The position numbers were made by a program, and so were the translations under genes. Shown piece by piece: positions 9,701-22,545 of a stretch of 64,000 nt of DNA. This DNA is from Sclerodactyla briareus (Eukaryota > Echinodermata > Holothuroidea > Dendrochirotida > Sclerodactylidae), in NCBI GenBank assembly GCA_026419785.1, contig JAODTK010000500.1, positions 360,455 through 424,454 of the forward strand, given 5' to 3'. Below the pieces are notes generated by a model. That model saw nothing but the letters and a program-made list of their open reading frames with translations, had not been told where the DNA came from and did no database searches. Position 1 is the stretch's first letter. Each line of letters begins with the position of its first letter.

Positions 9701-10464
9701 GTAATATTCCAATATTATCCGTTCAAAACGTCAAATCGTCGAAAGGGCCAGATCGTGTTCTCTAATCATTGCTACTGTTATACTTTTTTTTTTCAAATTC
9801 ATAATCTTCAATTGTTGGAACTCTATGAGTTCAGCTTTTTAAGTTTTCTTTGAATGTAGAACGATTTAGTGTGACAAAGAGTCTCTTGAATCAATGTTCT
9901 CCTATGCTATTGACTATTTTTGAACCCCCATTGCCATATCCTTCAGATCGGATGTCATCCTTCGTCTCCTCGGAGCTCGCCAGCTGATTAGGTGGCGATT
10001 TAGCACTCGGGCCAATGTTAGCAGCCTGAGTGTTTCGCAGAGTAGCAATGACTACCCGGAGGCCATCAAGTAGCAATATATGGCCAGTTATGACTGCAAC
10101 GTCTAAAAAATGCCATCGAATAATTCCAACCGATTGCTATTGGTGAAGTGTCCTTCCTATGCACCTGAACTATCATACAATTTTTCGGTGCACATGCTAC
10201 TGATCACTATCACATTCAAGTCAATGGTAATCATCATGCCAACAACATGCATGAATGGGCGTGTCCACGTTCTAGTCTCCACGTCGATCTCCCCCCCTCC
10301 CAAGAAGTGACACTGCCGGTGTGTGAATTGCCTTTGCAGGTAATCTGTTTGGTCATGAGATCTGCTGGGCCCTATTGCGGCGGCCATTTAGGGGGGGTGT
10401 TGACCACAGTTGGACTCACATCAATAATCTGGTTTACGGTCTATAACTCCTTCTCAATCCTATC

Positions 10465-10585
10465 TATATATATAGCTACTATATATGATATATATTTATA
10501 TATAAGGGTATAAATATATTCTATATATATCTCTATATATATTATATATATTAGATATATTATATATATTAATAATAGAGATAAT
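10465..10585. repeat. TA-rich microsatellite
   Basis: About 120 bases of imperfect (TA)n. Its counterpart in the second tandem unit lies near 14559-14683. Confidence 0.9.
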
Positions 10586-10937
10586 ATATGAAAAAATATA
10601 CAAGCATCGTACTCCTTCAGGTTCACTTTGATGCTGCCACCAACGTCAAGACTGCAGGGGCAACGCAGGCGTTCCGGATTTTAACTGGTGCTCTCTCTCT
10701 GCAACATGTAGGGTGACAAAAGAATTGTGAGAACTGATATTTCATTCAAACCCAGAGAACAAGAACTATCCAGAAGACTCTCATTTACGCGTATCGTAGG
10801 CTATCCTAACTTTGACGTTTACGATTTGTTATCCTTTGTTTGGCCATTCTTTTTTAGGATTTTTAGGGTTTTTTCCTGCATAACTTCCTGCCTCACGTTG
10901 TCTGTACTTGTTGCACGTGCCGCGCTAGCTCAACATA

Positions 10938-11022
10938 GGGGGGGGGGGGGGGGGGTGGGGGGGGAGATGACAACTTGCGTGAATTTGGTGGGCTAAATGT
11001 TGTCGGAGGGGGGGGGGGGGGG
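10938..11022. repeat. Paired G homopolymer runs
   Basis: Two G runs (10938-10964, interrupted once by T, and 11008-11022) have counterparts at about 15118-15133 and 15176-15187 in the second unit. Confidence 0.9.
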
Positions 11023-11219
11023 TGTTCATATTCCTGAGGTCCGTGGCGTCCCTTCACACCCTTTCAAATCTGCATTTTACCACTGGAGGGATCTTCACAT
11101 ATCGTTATTGAAAACCACACTATTGTTTCGTTCCGCAACTAAGAAATACTATAAGAACAGAACTATCAAAACGCATTCTGGGCTCTTAAGGGTCAGAGTC
11201 GGTGGGTGTACAGAATAGG

Positions 11220-11537
11220 AATGGAGAGTACTGAAGCAATCGGACACACACCAGCGCGAATCACGATCTGCAACACCTGTGCATTCCTCTTGCTAAGCAC
11301 TGGCTATACAAGATCTTGACAGACAGTCGCATCAACAAAATATCCGAGTGTTATCACATCACTGTCCGCCAGCGAAACCGTAACACCACTCACCGTTTAC
11401 GTCCAAGCCGAGATAGGCTCCGTCAGTCAGGAGGGGCCATCCGCCTGAAGATCGGTGCGCAGTGCATATATATACACTTCAGAGTGGCGCTAAAAGACTA
11501 TACGCTAGTTGCATACTATGTGTGTATATTAAATTAG
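11220..11537 (+). other. Possible conserved coding piece in tandem units
   Basis: Both tandem units contain similar plus-strand peptides here. Unit 1 reads TDSRINKIS in an open frame at 11316-11537. Unit 2 (15372-15656) reads ESTEAIGHTPARN and then TDSRINKRSELL. Peptide similarity might simply reflect DNA similarity of a recent duplication, so coding is unproven. No domain is recognised. Confidence 0.2.
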
Positions 11538-12008
11538 TCAAGCTGTCATTATTGCCACAGGGACATACCTCCTAATGACGAGGAAACAAGAGACGCAACA
11601 TCTTGGTAGACTACCCAATTACTGACAACGGTTATAGGGTATTACGGCCTATATGTCGTGCTATAAGCCTCGTTAAGTTCCGTATGTTTTTGCACTTATG
11701 CGAGATATATTTTTCAACAAAAACATGATGAAACACACACTAAAGACAACAAATGAAAGTGTAGTGACCACTCATTGCGTCGAGAGCTTCCTTGTATTTT
11801 TTCCGTCCGGTGCCATAGGCTTTTATTCATTTTTTGTTCAATGTCTACATACATTTTCGCCTGTTACCTCGTAGTGCGGTTTATTTAGTCATTTTGTGAG
11901 TCTGTGATCAGAGAGGCCAGTTTGTCTCATTTGGACAGGGAGCTGGGGCCGTCTTTATGTACTCGCCCTATATGTTGTGTCGGATTGATTGCTTTCTCAT
12001 CCTTTGTT

Positions 12009-12136
12009 CTATATATATATATATATATATTATATAATATATATATATATATTATATATATATATATATATATATTAATATATAGATATATATAATATAT
12101 AGTATATATATATATATATATAAATTATCTATATAT
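12009..12136. repeat. TA-rich microsatellite near unit boundary
   Basis: About 130 bases of imperfect (TA)n at the end of tandem unit 1. Its counterpart is at 16100-16229 at the end of unit 2. Confidence 0.9.
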
Positions 12137-12232
12137 GAATAACAACATGGGCTTTTTATCCATGGGCCGCAGTGTACGCCCACTATGGTCATAATGGTGG
12201 CGTCAGCATGTTCTCCTCCGCTCATGACGCAA

Positions 12233-15200
12233 GGTCCGACGCGCCGTAGAACGGGAGAAACGGAGGGATCCCCACCAAGCGTGGGTTTTGAGCGTACGCC
12301 CGAGCGCCGACGCCGCAGTAAAACGGGAGGACCTTGATCCTTGCGGAGTGCGCTGGCTCGAGGACATTGTAACGTTGCATGCTCTTCGTCTTACAGACTG
12401 GACTAAAAAGCAAACAAACCGAGTAGTAAATCAGGTAATGTACTAAAAACTAAGGACTCTACATAGGCAATGTACTCGAAATAGGTCAACCCCCCCCGGA
12501 CCCGGAGAGCCGCGAGGGTCAACAATGCCCCCTGCCGCCCTACTCTAAAGTCAAAGTTGCAACTTGGACCCCCTAGGTTTACCGTGTGACGAGATCTAAG
12601 GCAAAACGTGAAAATTGCACGAAACGGTAACGGCCCACCCCCCCCCCTTACCGAGGGGGGTGGGGAGGGAAAAGCATGACGTAGAGGGGCCCTAGGGGGA
12701 ACCCAAAGACACCCAAACCCTGGGTCTACGGACCCCAGCGCCACCAGGGCAGGGGGGGGGCGGGGAAACGACGACGGGTGAAAATAAAGAGGCCGCCACA
12801 GCTAAGCGGTGACGTCACCGCTCGAAAGACGGCTCATCTGAATAAGAGGAACAAAAATGCTAAAGGTCAGGGACGTGAAATAGGAAAATTTTTGACCCTA
12901 TCCCAGCTATAGCCAAGCTAGCGGGCGACAATGCGTGAAGGACATATTAATAAAAATAGGACTATAGACCAAAACAAATGGAACCCAAGGCAGCAGTAGA
13001 GAATGCTAAAAAAAGGAACGTGAGGCTGCCCTATTGATATGCAATTAGGCAACGGCCTGAGAGCAAGCGATCTGAGAGCCTGAGTGCCTAGCCACACCGA
13101 CTACGGGGAAAAACACACACAAAAGGTCAACGGAGGAAAAAACCACTAGCCACAGTGTGTAAAAGCCTAGTGCAAGCAAGCGATAGGCGAAGGAGGGGGG
13201 AAAACCGCTACGAACTAGTGAGGAAAAATACCCCCTCCAGGAGCACAAGCGGGCGGACAGAGCGGGGGGAGGGGGGACCAGAAGGGCTCAAACGAACCGG
13301 CCATTTAAAACAAGATAGCTGGAAGGGAAAACGCACCTAGCCCGGGCGCGGGAGGGACGAAAACCCAGCCCCCACGGAAGAACGGTCGCCCAAAACGAAG
13401 ACCAAAACAAAAGACAGGGCACACAAACAAGACGCCGCACTGGCCGCTAACGAAAGTTACGATCCCAAGAACTGGGCCAGGAATGAGGGAATAATACAAA
13501 AAAACCCACCCACAACCCAAAACAAGGAATTATATCACCTGATAATGGTTGGAAAAGTGGCAAAGTGGCGTGTAGAAGCGTCGAAATGAGAAGCCGCGAG
13601 GAGAAAACAGTAGCCGAGTGTGCTATGCAACACACACCGAAAAAGAATGATAGTACAGCACCGCTGCCGCACCCAACTAGTTACGGCTGCGTTCGGTACC
13701 GGCGCTGTGCTTAATCTTTTAGGGTATTAGGGTGTGTTGAAGCGGGCCGTGTGGCCGAAAATGCAATTTGAGTAAGTCCAGAAGGAAGTGCCCGAAGTAA
13801 GCTTACAGTTGTTAGTGCACATAACTCGACTAATGAACTGAATATTGCACCGCTTATCCTCAGGTAAGTGGTAATATTCCAATATTATCCGTTCAAAACG
13901 CCAAATCGTCGGAAGGGCAGATCGGTTTATTTAGTACGGTTATACTTTTTTTTTGTAAATTAAATTCATAATTCTGCAATTGTTGGAAACTATATGCGTC
14001 AGCTTCTTTGAATGTAGACGATTAGTGTCAAAGAGGTATCGAATCAATTCCCTATGCTATTGAGCTAGTTGAACCCCCATTGCCATACCTGCAGACGGAT
14101 GCATTAATGTCGTCTCCGCGGAGATCGCCAGTGTTACGATATTAGCCACTCGGGCCACATGAGTAGGCAGTGAGCTTCGCGCATAGTAGCAATTATACCG
14201 GAGCCATCAAGTATCAATATTATTGCCAATGACTGCAACGTCTAAAAAGCACGATAATTCCAACCGATTGCTATTGGTGAACGGGTCCTTCATATGCACT
14301 GCAACTATCATACAATTTTCGGTCACAAGTGAAACTGATCACATCAAGCAATGTATATCAGTCATGCAAAAAATCATGCATGAGGGGTTTGCATCCACGT
14401 TCGTCCCCTCCCCCCCCCCCCAAGAAGGGACAACTCGGTGTGGGAATGCATTCAGGTATCTGTTGATCAATTGAGATCTGCGGAGCTCTATTACTCAGTT
14501 TGTTGGCCACAGTGGGATCAATAATATGTTTATCGTCTCATAACTCCGTTCAATCCATCTATAACTATATAGAGATATATATTATATTCTATATATATAA
14601 TATATATATATATACTTAACTATTATATAATAGTATATATATATATTATATAATATCTATATATATATATATATAGATATATCAATATCGTACTCCTCCT
14701 GTTCTTACTTTGATGCTTCAACCCACTTCAAGGACTTCGTGTAAAAGTCCACTGCTTCCATGATTTTTAACTGCTCTCTTCAAAACATGAGTGGTGACGA
14801 AAGAATTGTTGATAAAAATTATTTCACCAGAGAGAACAAGAAATTAACCTAGTAAGAACGGCTCATTTACGCGTATCGTAGGCTATCCTTAACAATCGCT
14901 TACGTTTGTATCCTTTGTTTGTCATTCTTTTTAGGATTTTTAGGGGTTTTCCGGCATTAACTGCCTCACGTGTCGTACTTGTTGCACTGGCCCCCCCCCC
15001 CCCCCCCCCCTCCTCTTCCCCCTTCCCCCCCCCCCCCCCCCCCCCCGCCCCCCCCCCCCCCCCGTTTTTTTTTTTTTTTTTTTTTTCTCTCCGCTCTTAG
15101 GCCGCCTCAAACATAGGTGGGGGGGGGGGGGGGAGAGAAACATTGCGAAATTTGGAGGGCTAAAATTTGGTAGGAGGGGGGGGGGGTGGTTCATATTCCT

Positions 15201-16187
15201 GAGGTCGTGGCGCCCTTCACCTTCAATATGCATCTTTACACTGGAGGGGATTCCAAATTATAGGTATTGAAACCACACAGTCGTTCCGCAACAAGAAAAT
15301 AATCGATAAAGAAACGAACTACAAAAACGCATCTGGGCTATGAAGGGCAGAGGGGTGGAGTACAGAATTTAATGGAGAGTACTGAAGCAATCGGACACAC
15401 ACCAGCGCGAAATCGGCATCTTGCAACATATGATGCTAGGCTAAGATGGCTAGTCAGATTGACAGACAGTCGCATCAACAAAAGATCCGAGCTGTTATAC
15501 ACTCTGTCGGACATAGAAAACCGAAACCCACACGTCGCAAGCCGAGATAGGCTCCGTGATCGGAAATCCGCTGAAGATCGGTGCGAAGTGCATATTATGA
15601 ACTCAGAGTGGGGCGAAACGGAGATAAGTTTAGTTGCCATACTATTTGTATATTAATTAGTCAAGCGTCATTATGCCCCAGGGATATTATCTTCTAATGA
15701 AGAGGAAACAAGAACGCAAACATCGATGGGTAGACTACCCAATTACTGACAACGGTTATAGGGTATAGCTATATGTCGTGCTATAAGACTCGTTAATAAG
15801 TATGTTTGTCAATTGGAAATTTTCAGACAAAAAACATGCGTGACACACAATAAAGACAAAAGAATGAAAGTGAGTGACCACTCTGCCGTCGAGAGCTTCC
15901 TTGTATTTTTCCGTCAGTGCATAAAGGCGGTATTGATTTTTTGCTCAAAGTCTGTGTGCTTTTTCGCTGTGTACTCGTAGTGCGGTTAGTAGTCATGGTG
16001 AATTCTGGATCAAGAGGCCAGTTGGTTCATCTGAATATGGAGTCCGTCTTTATGTACTGACTATATGTTGTGTCGGATGTGTGCTTCATCATCTTTGTTC
16101 GATATATATAGATATATAATATATATATATATAGATATATATATATATATAATATATATATATATATTATATATATAGTAATTATAT

Positions 16188-16218
<31 letters not shown>

Positions 16219-16310
16219 GATATATATACATGGGTGTTTTATCCATGGTCGCAGTGTACGCTCACTAGTGTCAGTAATGGTGGCGACGAGTCATGTCTCC
16301 TCCCGCATGG
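12233..16310. repeat. Tandem segmental duplication, unit 2
   Basis: Second copy of 8010-12232, slightly shorter, same orientation. It starts near AAGGTCCGAC and ends just past TTTATCCATGG and GTGTACGCTCACTA. It includes a second copy of the right inverted end of the GC-rich element (about 13650-13870). It carries a C/T homopolymer block (14991-15090) that unit 1 lacks. Confidence 0.9.
14991..15090. repeat. C/T homopolymer block specific to unit 2
   Basis: About 70 bases of nearly pure C, broken by a few T and one G, followed by about 25 T. The equivalent place in unit 1 (near 10920) reads TGCACGTGCCGCGCTAGC with no such block. A G run follows 30 bases later, so C-rich and G-rich tracts face each other. 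This is either a strand-slippage expansion or an assembly artefact. Confidence 0.9.
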
Positions 16311-16638
16311 ATCTGGAGACGTGAAGATAGAAGTCTTGGCGGGATTCCATGAGCGTATGCGTACCGGGCTCGATGTGAAAATAACATATCTACGAAAAAA
16401 GAATGTGTTTCAGAGAGAAAACACTATAAGTGTATGCGAAAAGACCATTAAAAAGGCAGAGCTGCATATTGTCGGTGCTTGGCTTTTTGAGGAAGTTATT
16501 CAAATTAAATTCATTGCGGTGATACGCATCCGCATCCGCATTGGTAACATGTGCTTATTTCGCTTATTCAGCGTTGGTTTGCCTTCCTTCATGAATTTTT
16601 GGCTTCTGTGGACCCAATATCTATCCTTGGCAAACTAA
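16234..16638 (+). CDS. Unrecognised 134-codon open frame, doubtful
   Basis: Starts at the edge of tandem unit 2. It has a run of alternating Ile/Arg from CGCATC repeats near residue 110 and no domain I know. Its first part overlaps the duplicated segment, but the frame is not kept open in unit 1. Probably chance. Confidence 0.12.
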   Translation: MFYPWSQCTLTSVSNGGDESCLLPHGSGDVKIEVLAGFHERMRTGLDVKITYLRKKNVFQRENTISVCEKTIKKAELHIVGAWLFEEVIQIKFIAVIRIRIRIGNMCLFRLFSVGLPSFMNFWLLWTQYLSLAN

Positions 16639-16639
16639 A

Positions 16640-19330
16640 TAAGACCATATTCAAACATTAGCCCCCGCTCAGTTTACGTAAATTGGCGATTTTTTCACAT
16701 ACGCATACGATCTATGGAATACTAGCCTTAGGCTACTTGATGCGGGGTCAAGCGTCTCCGGAAGTCAGGTAAGGCAACTGGCAACGAGTGACTCGTAAAC
16801 CTTCCAAGCACAAAGCGATTAAGAGACTCCGCAACTAGGCCTGTGGTGCGGGGCCCAGCTGTCAACGCAAAAGACTGGCAGGACTCGACCGCGAAATTCG
16901 ATGTAAGGGGCCCATTGGGTTGGGTTTTTGAGGATTTGTACAAGGATGAGCCCCTTACCCGAAATTCGTATGATATCATTTGAAAGGAGGGAAGGCTGCC
17001 CCGGGGTCCCTTGCAGGAGAGCTACTCTTGCTGGTGGCCAGGCTGCCCTCGAGCTGTTGCATGCCTCTACTGATCTTATTGGGAGCATTGTGCATCACAA
17101 CTGACCGGGGAAGGGCCATTCTAGTTCCAGTCCGGAATGGAAGAGTGGACTTGGTTGGCAATAACCATAAGGGGTCACTCCTCTCAGTACGTGACAAAAT
17201 CTTCGCAAGGACATCCTGACAGGATTGGTTCTGAAGTCATTGATCCAGATCCAATGAACACCGGCGATAATCGCCTTCCAGCCTGCTCTTGGACCACCAT
17301 TCACGGCCCCATCCGAAAGAACTATCGTGAACTCCAGGACCAGACCACTATCTCGGAACATGGAGGAGCAAATCGACAGACGGGACTTGCCAGGTTATCC
17401 CGTACAAACCCTGTACCCCTGGAGACCAGACCGCCCCCCGCAAATGCAAGTGCAGCCGTTAGAGCTGAAAGAGTCAGAAGAGACTCTGCACACTTCCACA
17501 GGCAGTTGTCACACACCTGCCCGTGATTCTCCAGGGAGAGCCTCCCTACACACAGTCTTGCAAGAGACGAGATTTTGCCACAATGAGGCCTCCAACAATC
17601 GGAACCCCACCCCCCCCCCCCCCGACGGACCGGCAGCGACACGGTTCACCTACGTCACCATTATATTGTTCATCCAGAACTATTGAATTGCCATTTCATT
17701 TGCATTGCATCAGATATCGTTGCAGTTCATATTTCTACTTGCCATTTATCCGCCCCTATGCGAAGACGGCAGGACTGAAGAAAGAGAACGTCGTTGGTGT
17801 GGAGTTCCGTAAAACCGCTCGTTTAATTTAACTACCCGTTAGTGTGGGGTTTTTGCTATTTTATGGTCATTTCCGACAGTCTTTTATGCCAAACGTTATA
17901 GGTTTAGATAGTTGGTTGGAAGGGGTAACTTTCATTTTTCCTTCTACCTCTTGTCCCTTCAAGGTACTGTCACTAATTTCCCAGCTTTGAACATTCGTAA
18001 CAACATTTTTAACATTATGTGGGTGATGGCCGAGTACACATTACTCCCGTCTAAACCATACTCGATCGCTCCATATCACCATCCAGTATATCTTCCACTC
18101 CTTAAGTTCTTCTAAAAAACCTTGCACGACTCTCAACCAACTTAAAGATCAACATACACTGCTTGCTATGCCAATGGTTTGTGCCCAGGTGATACTGTTC
18201 ATTCCGTGTTTCTCATTATATAGGTTACCGGTGGAGAGAATTACACGCTAAAACCTACGGATTGACGATGTCCAAAGTGTCTCTATTGTCCAGTTCCGAG
18301 CAATTTAGGGTAAGATTTGGAACACTCAAGGTATTTACTGTGTGTGATTTGCATAGTTCATTAATTTCTCCCCTCGACTAGAGTCCTCAATCAAACTCAA
18401 GCTATACTCTGTCACTGGTTAGCCTGATTGTGTGTAAATATTTGACGCGATAGCAAACTCAGTACAGCCTCTCGATTCGTGAGATGTTCTGACCTCAAAC
18501 AAGTGAATCCCTGATTGCGAATGCCAACAATGCGATTAGTGGGGAAAAAACTTGCTAGTCACATCTTAATCGAGGCCGATATTTCGTACAACATGAGACA
18601 AGTCAATATGTCACAGCTTGCCCATGAGTGTGTTCCAATACGTATAGTGTCCAATTATTGGGGAATCATTACCCATTATGGTAATTGGATCAGTCCCTCG
18701 ATGCGTTTAGGTTAGGTATACTTTTCGATATGTTACATTGTTAACATTTTGCTTAACAGGTTGGTGCTTACACAAGAGAACTTCCACCTAGAAAGCTTTT
18801 CAACTGCTCGCTAAAACTCTCTGATCATAGCTTCACTGGAAACTCAGAATAACCGACGTGGGGCAGGTCTGGAAAAACTTTATCTTTAATCAGTTTTCAG
18901 TTTTTCTCATTTTTCAATCAAGGAAATACCGTCCTATACTCGATCCAGAAGCTAAAGGCTTACCTGGTTCCTTGGACCCATTCCCTACAACCTTTTGGCC
19001 GAACATGGATCCTACGGCACATGGACCAGCTCACTATAGGCAACATAGAGATGTCTGACAAACTCATTTCCAAAAATGACGCTTGATCTTGATTCAAGCA
19101 ACAGGGTTCCTGTACCTTCAATAAGAAAGCTACGCACTAAACTCCAACATCATACAAATTATTAAATTTACTAAATTATTATTCCCCTCTGTTGGCTCTC
19201 CACCTGACCCAAAACTATAGCTCTCATGTCCTCATCATTGTGACATACATACTGAGTATGTACTTCATCCCTCATCCAAAATATTACTTTTCACAACTGC
19301 CTTACACAGGGTACCTTTTGCTCTTGATAA
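16640..19330. other. Unassigned DNA with a moderately GC-rich, possibly coding core
   Basis: 16.75-17.68 kb is more GC-rich than its surroundings and reads protein-like in shifting plus-strand frames (for example RNMEEQIDRRDLPGYPVQTL near 17.36 kb). It might be a decayed retroelement coding region, but no diagnostic motif was found. 17.7-19.3 kb is AT-rich with nothing recognisable apart from scattered short frames. Confidence 0.3.
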
Positions 19331-20330
19331 GGAAGCCACACACCGTGTTAGCTCAGACAAACGCATTTTTTTTTCCTACCTGCAATCTTTCGAATTTGAG
19401 GTGATATATCGTCCAGGGTTGGTTCCATCCCAATGCAGATGCCTTAAGTCGGCGTGTGTACGACGCGAACCTGACAAGCGTGTTGAGTCCCAGTCCACCC
19501 GTGGCCAAAACACTAACGCTTCTGCTCACGAAAAAAAGGGGTGGGGTGAAAAGGCGGCCAAAAAAGAGCGGAAAGAGGTGATGTCACTGGATATGGTGAT
19601 TGACTAATTGGGAGAGGAATTTTGCCAAAAGACCAGAACGAATGTCGTACCTTCTTTTTGAATGCCCCATAATTTTGTTGATGTCGCACGTTTTGTACCA
19701 TGTTGCCGAGGCGAGAACGAACGACGCAAAACTAAGCCAATCGTGTCATTCAATTGTTGTACCTCGGGCCTTGTAAACCCATTGCCTAACAGAGGTCCCA
19801 CGATTCGTCAGTTACAGGGGGGCACTTTGGCATATCTCGGACCATCGAGAAAGCAAGATAGCGGTTATTTCTTGAAGGAACGTACAAAGATATCGTGAAT
19901 GGGAAAAATGGTGTTACCGGTGTCAATCAACGCATCGCCCAATGTATCCTTAACAGGCACATCTCACCCCTACCCGTACAGGACCATTCAACGTGTAAGC
20001 ACAGATCTTTTAGGACCACGCCCTATTTAACCTATGGATCAGGTAAATCAATGACCTAGTCTTTTCGACTCATTACTAAATACGCGATTGGTCGCAATCC
20101 CCGATAATACGGCCCGTACATTGCCAGGGCTTTACATAGGTAATTTGCCGCTACGGTTCCCCGAGTCTGCCCATTCAGATAGAGGGCAAACTTTCTTTCC
20201 AAAATCGTGCTTGAGGTGTGCAGGTTGTTCGAGTTACTAACTACTAACCTAATTAAACGAGCGATTGTTCGCCCCGCCATTGGACCCGAGTCCAAACCCC
20301 CTGTATTGGACTCGTAACCTCCCTCTCTAA
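19330..20330 (+). mobile_element. Ty3/Gypsy LTR-retrotransposon pol remnant (RNase H end to integrase)
   Basis: Old, broken copy, plus strand. Parts in order: the tail of the RNase H domain (the LQSFEFEVIYRPG signature near 19.38-19.43 kb), a linker, the zinc-binding head of integrase (near 19.87-19.95 kb, with the WCYRCQ-type block) and the integrase core (PFNVVSTDLLGP-like block near 20.0 kb and a HSDRGQTF-type block near 20.18 kb). Order and spacing match Ty3/Gypsy pol. Upstream reverse transcriptase, gag and LTRs were not identified. Many breaks are present, so the copy is a fossil, though some may be consensus errors. Confidence 0.8.
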
Positions 20331-22469
20331 CTCAAACATGGGAGATTCCGAGGGAGACTCCGTTCCTTCTGAGAAGCCACTTTACTCGCCTCGGAGAGTA
20401 CATGACGTAAAATATTGTAAAGGTGCTTTGCACTAGGATGTGTTGACGTTCGGTAAATGATCATGTTTGCCTCGTTGCAATTCGTAGGTTACATTAATGA
20501 TTTGAACCATTAATCCAGATTTGTGCAGAAATTCTAATTATCAATACCGACGTACAAAAGATCTCGTTTTCCCAGGGGGGTTGGAAAAAAAAAATGTTTA
20601 ATGTGTAATGTATGAGTTGTCTCGATCAAACTAATATTACTTATGCGCCGATTTTATTTTTTATTAGATGTTTTGTAGACACAACAGCCGTATGTAATTT
20701 TTGTTTTGAATAACATTCATTTTCTTTTTGTTCAATCGATGTTCAGCGGAAATCGCTTTTTTTGAGGGGCGGGTGCATGTCAACTTGACTGATGCTGGTT
20801 GGCTCCATTGGTCTCGCTTTGATCGAGCAGCTTCCCGGGCGTACAGCGAGCGGAGGATTCATCTACTTTGTATTCGGGTATTATTGTTCGGTTGTTGGGT
20901 GATTGTCTTGCAGATCTAATGTAAGTGTAGTTTCTTGGTTTACTGTTTTGTGTTGGTTGTAGGGAGACATTTTTATCGGTGCGGCGAAGGGAAGCAGATG
21001 AACCAATAAAGAGCATACTGTTATCGGCGTTTAACTCTGAGTTTTGCTTTGTACGTGTCGTCACTCCCGTAACACTGGCAGACATGCATTTTAAGCGCTG
21101 GCGACTAATGACCATTGTCCCCAGCTCAATTCAGACGAACTGCACTAAACTTAAATACTGCACCGCTTCACAGGACAAAACAATTTATTTGTTATTATTA
21201 GTACTTAGTTCATGGTCGACTGCCGTGTTATCCTATCTGTTCGACACATAGTTCCAGTTTTGTGGTGAATGTGTTGCTCATATAGTAAACGTATGAAAGC
21301 CCCTCACTAAACCATCCTTACTGTCGCATAGATGACCGATCTTCACAAAATGACAAGTTGAAATATACTGCCCTCACACTAGATTTTTATCTCGAGAAAT
21401 ATTAGATGCTACGACGTCAAGGAGGGAGAGATTCCAGACAATTGTTCCACAATTCGAACTGTCGTCTACCCTTTCGATGGAAGAACACATTTTGGAGGTT
21501 TGGCCAAAAATGTCGAGGGGTTAACAATACAGGCAAAACCTCATTTCCCCCCACCCCCCCCCCCAAGGAGGAGCGCTTCTTGGCAGACGTTCGTGAACAA
21601 AGGCAGCCGTCGTATCGCTAATATTGCATACTTTCATGGTTAGCCAGTGCAAAGAGAGAACTTATTCGAAAGAGAATCCAGGATAAGTAAAATTGCCTGT
21701 TGAAGCTCGGGGGAATATAACTAGAAATTACATGAAATACGATTGGCGGGTTTTGTGTCGTGTAACTCGAAATAAGTTAGGATCAAGAAGACCTGTTGAA
21801 CTCTAGTGAAGGTAAGTTCTTATTATTTCAAATTCTTCGAAGATGAATGAAGCGAGTTCTGTATACTTGTGAAAATACTAATATACCACTACCAATTCAT
21901 TGCGCATCCAGTTGTTAGACTCAGTATGTTAGACATAGCACTGGGACCGTTAGTCAGGAGAGTCGATGTTCGAAGGGTTGCTATTCCGAACCGAGCAATA
22001 GGATCACTATTTCAGATGATTGTTATTCCGAATGGACATTGAGGCTCGTTATTTCGGACGATCGCTATTCCAGTGCGGTTCTCCTACGAGTAATGGCGCC
22101 GGCGATACAACATTTCACGGGGGTGTCTGCTATCTGGGTAGTGATCCACGGCCAACATGTTATTCTGATGCAATCGGGGACGAGTGACCTTGGAATAGCA
22201 ACCATGATATTCAAGCCGCAGATGCTGACCCTCCATCAGATATGTAGCTCCCTCTGTGGATGCGACAATTGGGGCTGCACGGAGACTTTAGCCCCGCCCA
22301 TTAATGTTGTAATATTTTGATTGTTCAGACTAGTCGGGAGGAAATTAGCAGGCAGCCTATCGAATAATTCAAGCCCCCTCCCCCCCCCCTCCCCCCCCTC
22401 CCAGGTCATTATCACGATTATCACCACTGCAAATTAGGCATGTTAGGCGGGTAAACTGCGAAGAGTATA

Positions 22470-22545
22470 TTCGCGCAGAAATAACCTTTGTGGACCTCAT
22501 TCTATATTCACACAGAAATTACCTTTGCGGACCTCACTCAGGGGA
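22470..22545. repeat. Short adjacent direct repeat (~35 bases)
   Basis: Two near-identical copies of CAGAAATAACCTTTGTGG / CAGAAATTACCTTTGCGG, each followed by ACCTCA, lie next to each other. Function unknown. Confidence 0.7.

Larger units (their letters stand above)
8010..12232. repeat. Tandem segmental duplication, unit 1
   Basis: About 4.2 kb holding the right part of the GC-rich element, its right inverted end and 2.5 kb of AT-rich flank. It is repeated directly at 12233-16310. Matching order in both units: GGATCCCCACCAAGCGTGGG, GTCTTACAG, TTGGACCCCCTAGG, ACCTGATAATGGTTGGAAA, the inverted end, a TA-rich tract, G runs, AGTACTGAAGCAATCGGACA, a second TA tract and TTTATCCATGG. Differences are mainly small gaps. 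Confidence 0.9.

Noticed and set aside
13715-13735. Telomere-like TTAGGG motifs
   Set aside because: Only two imperfect occurrences in the duplicated transposon end; the other unit lacks them.
14906-15100. Open frame of 64 codons through the C/T block
   Set aside because: Poly-Pro/poly-Phe from homopolymers.
16700-17680. DIRS-like or Gypsy gag region
   Set aside because: Some phrases look similar in shifting frames, but no diagnostic block is clear enough to name a family.
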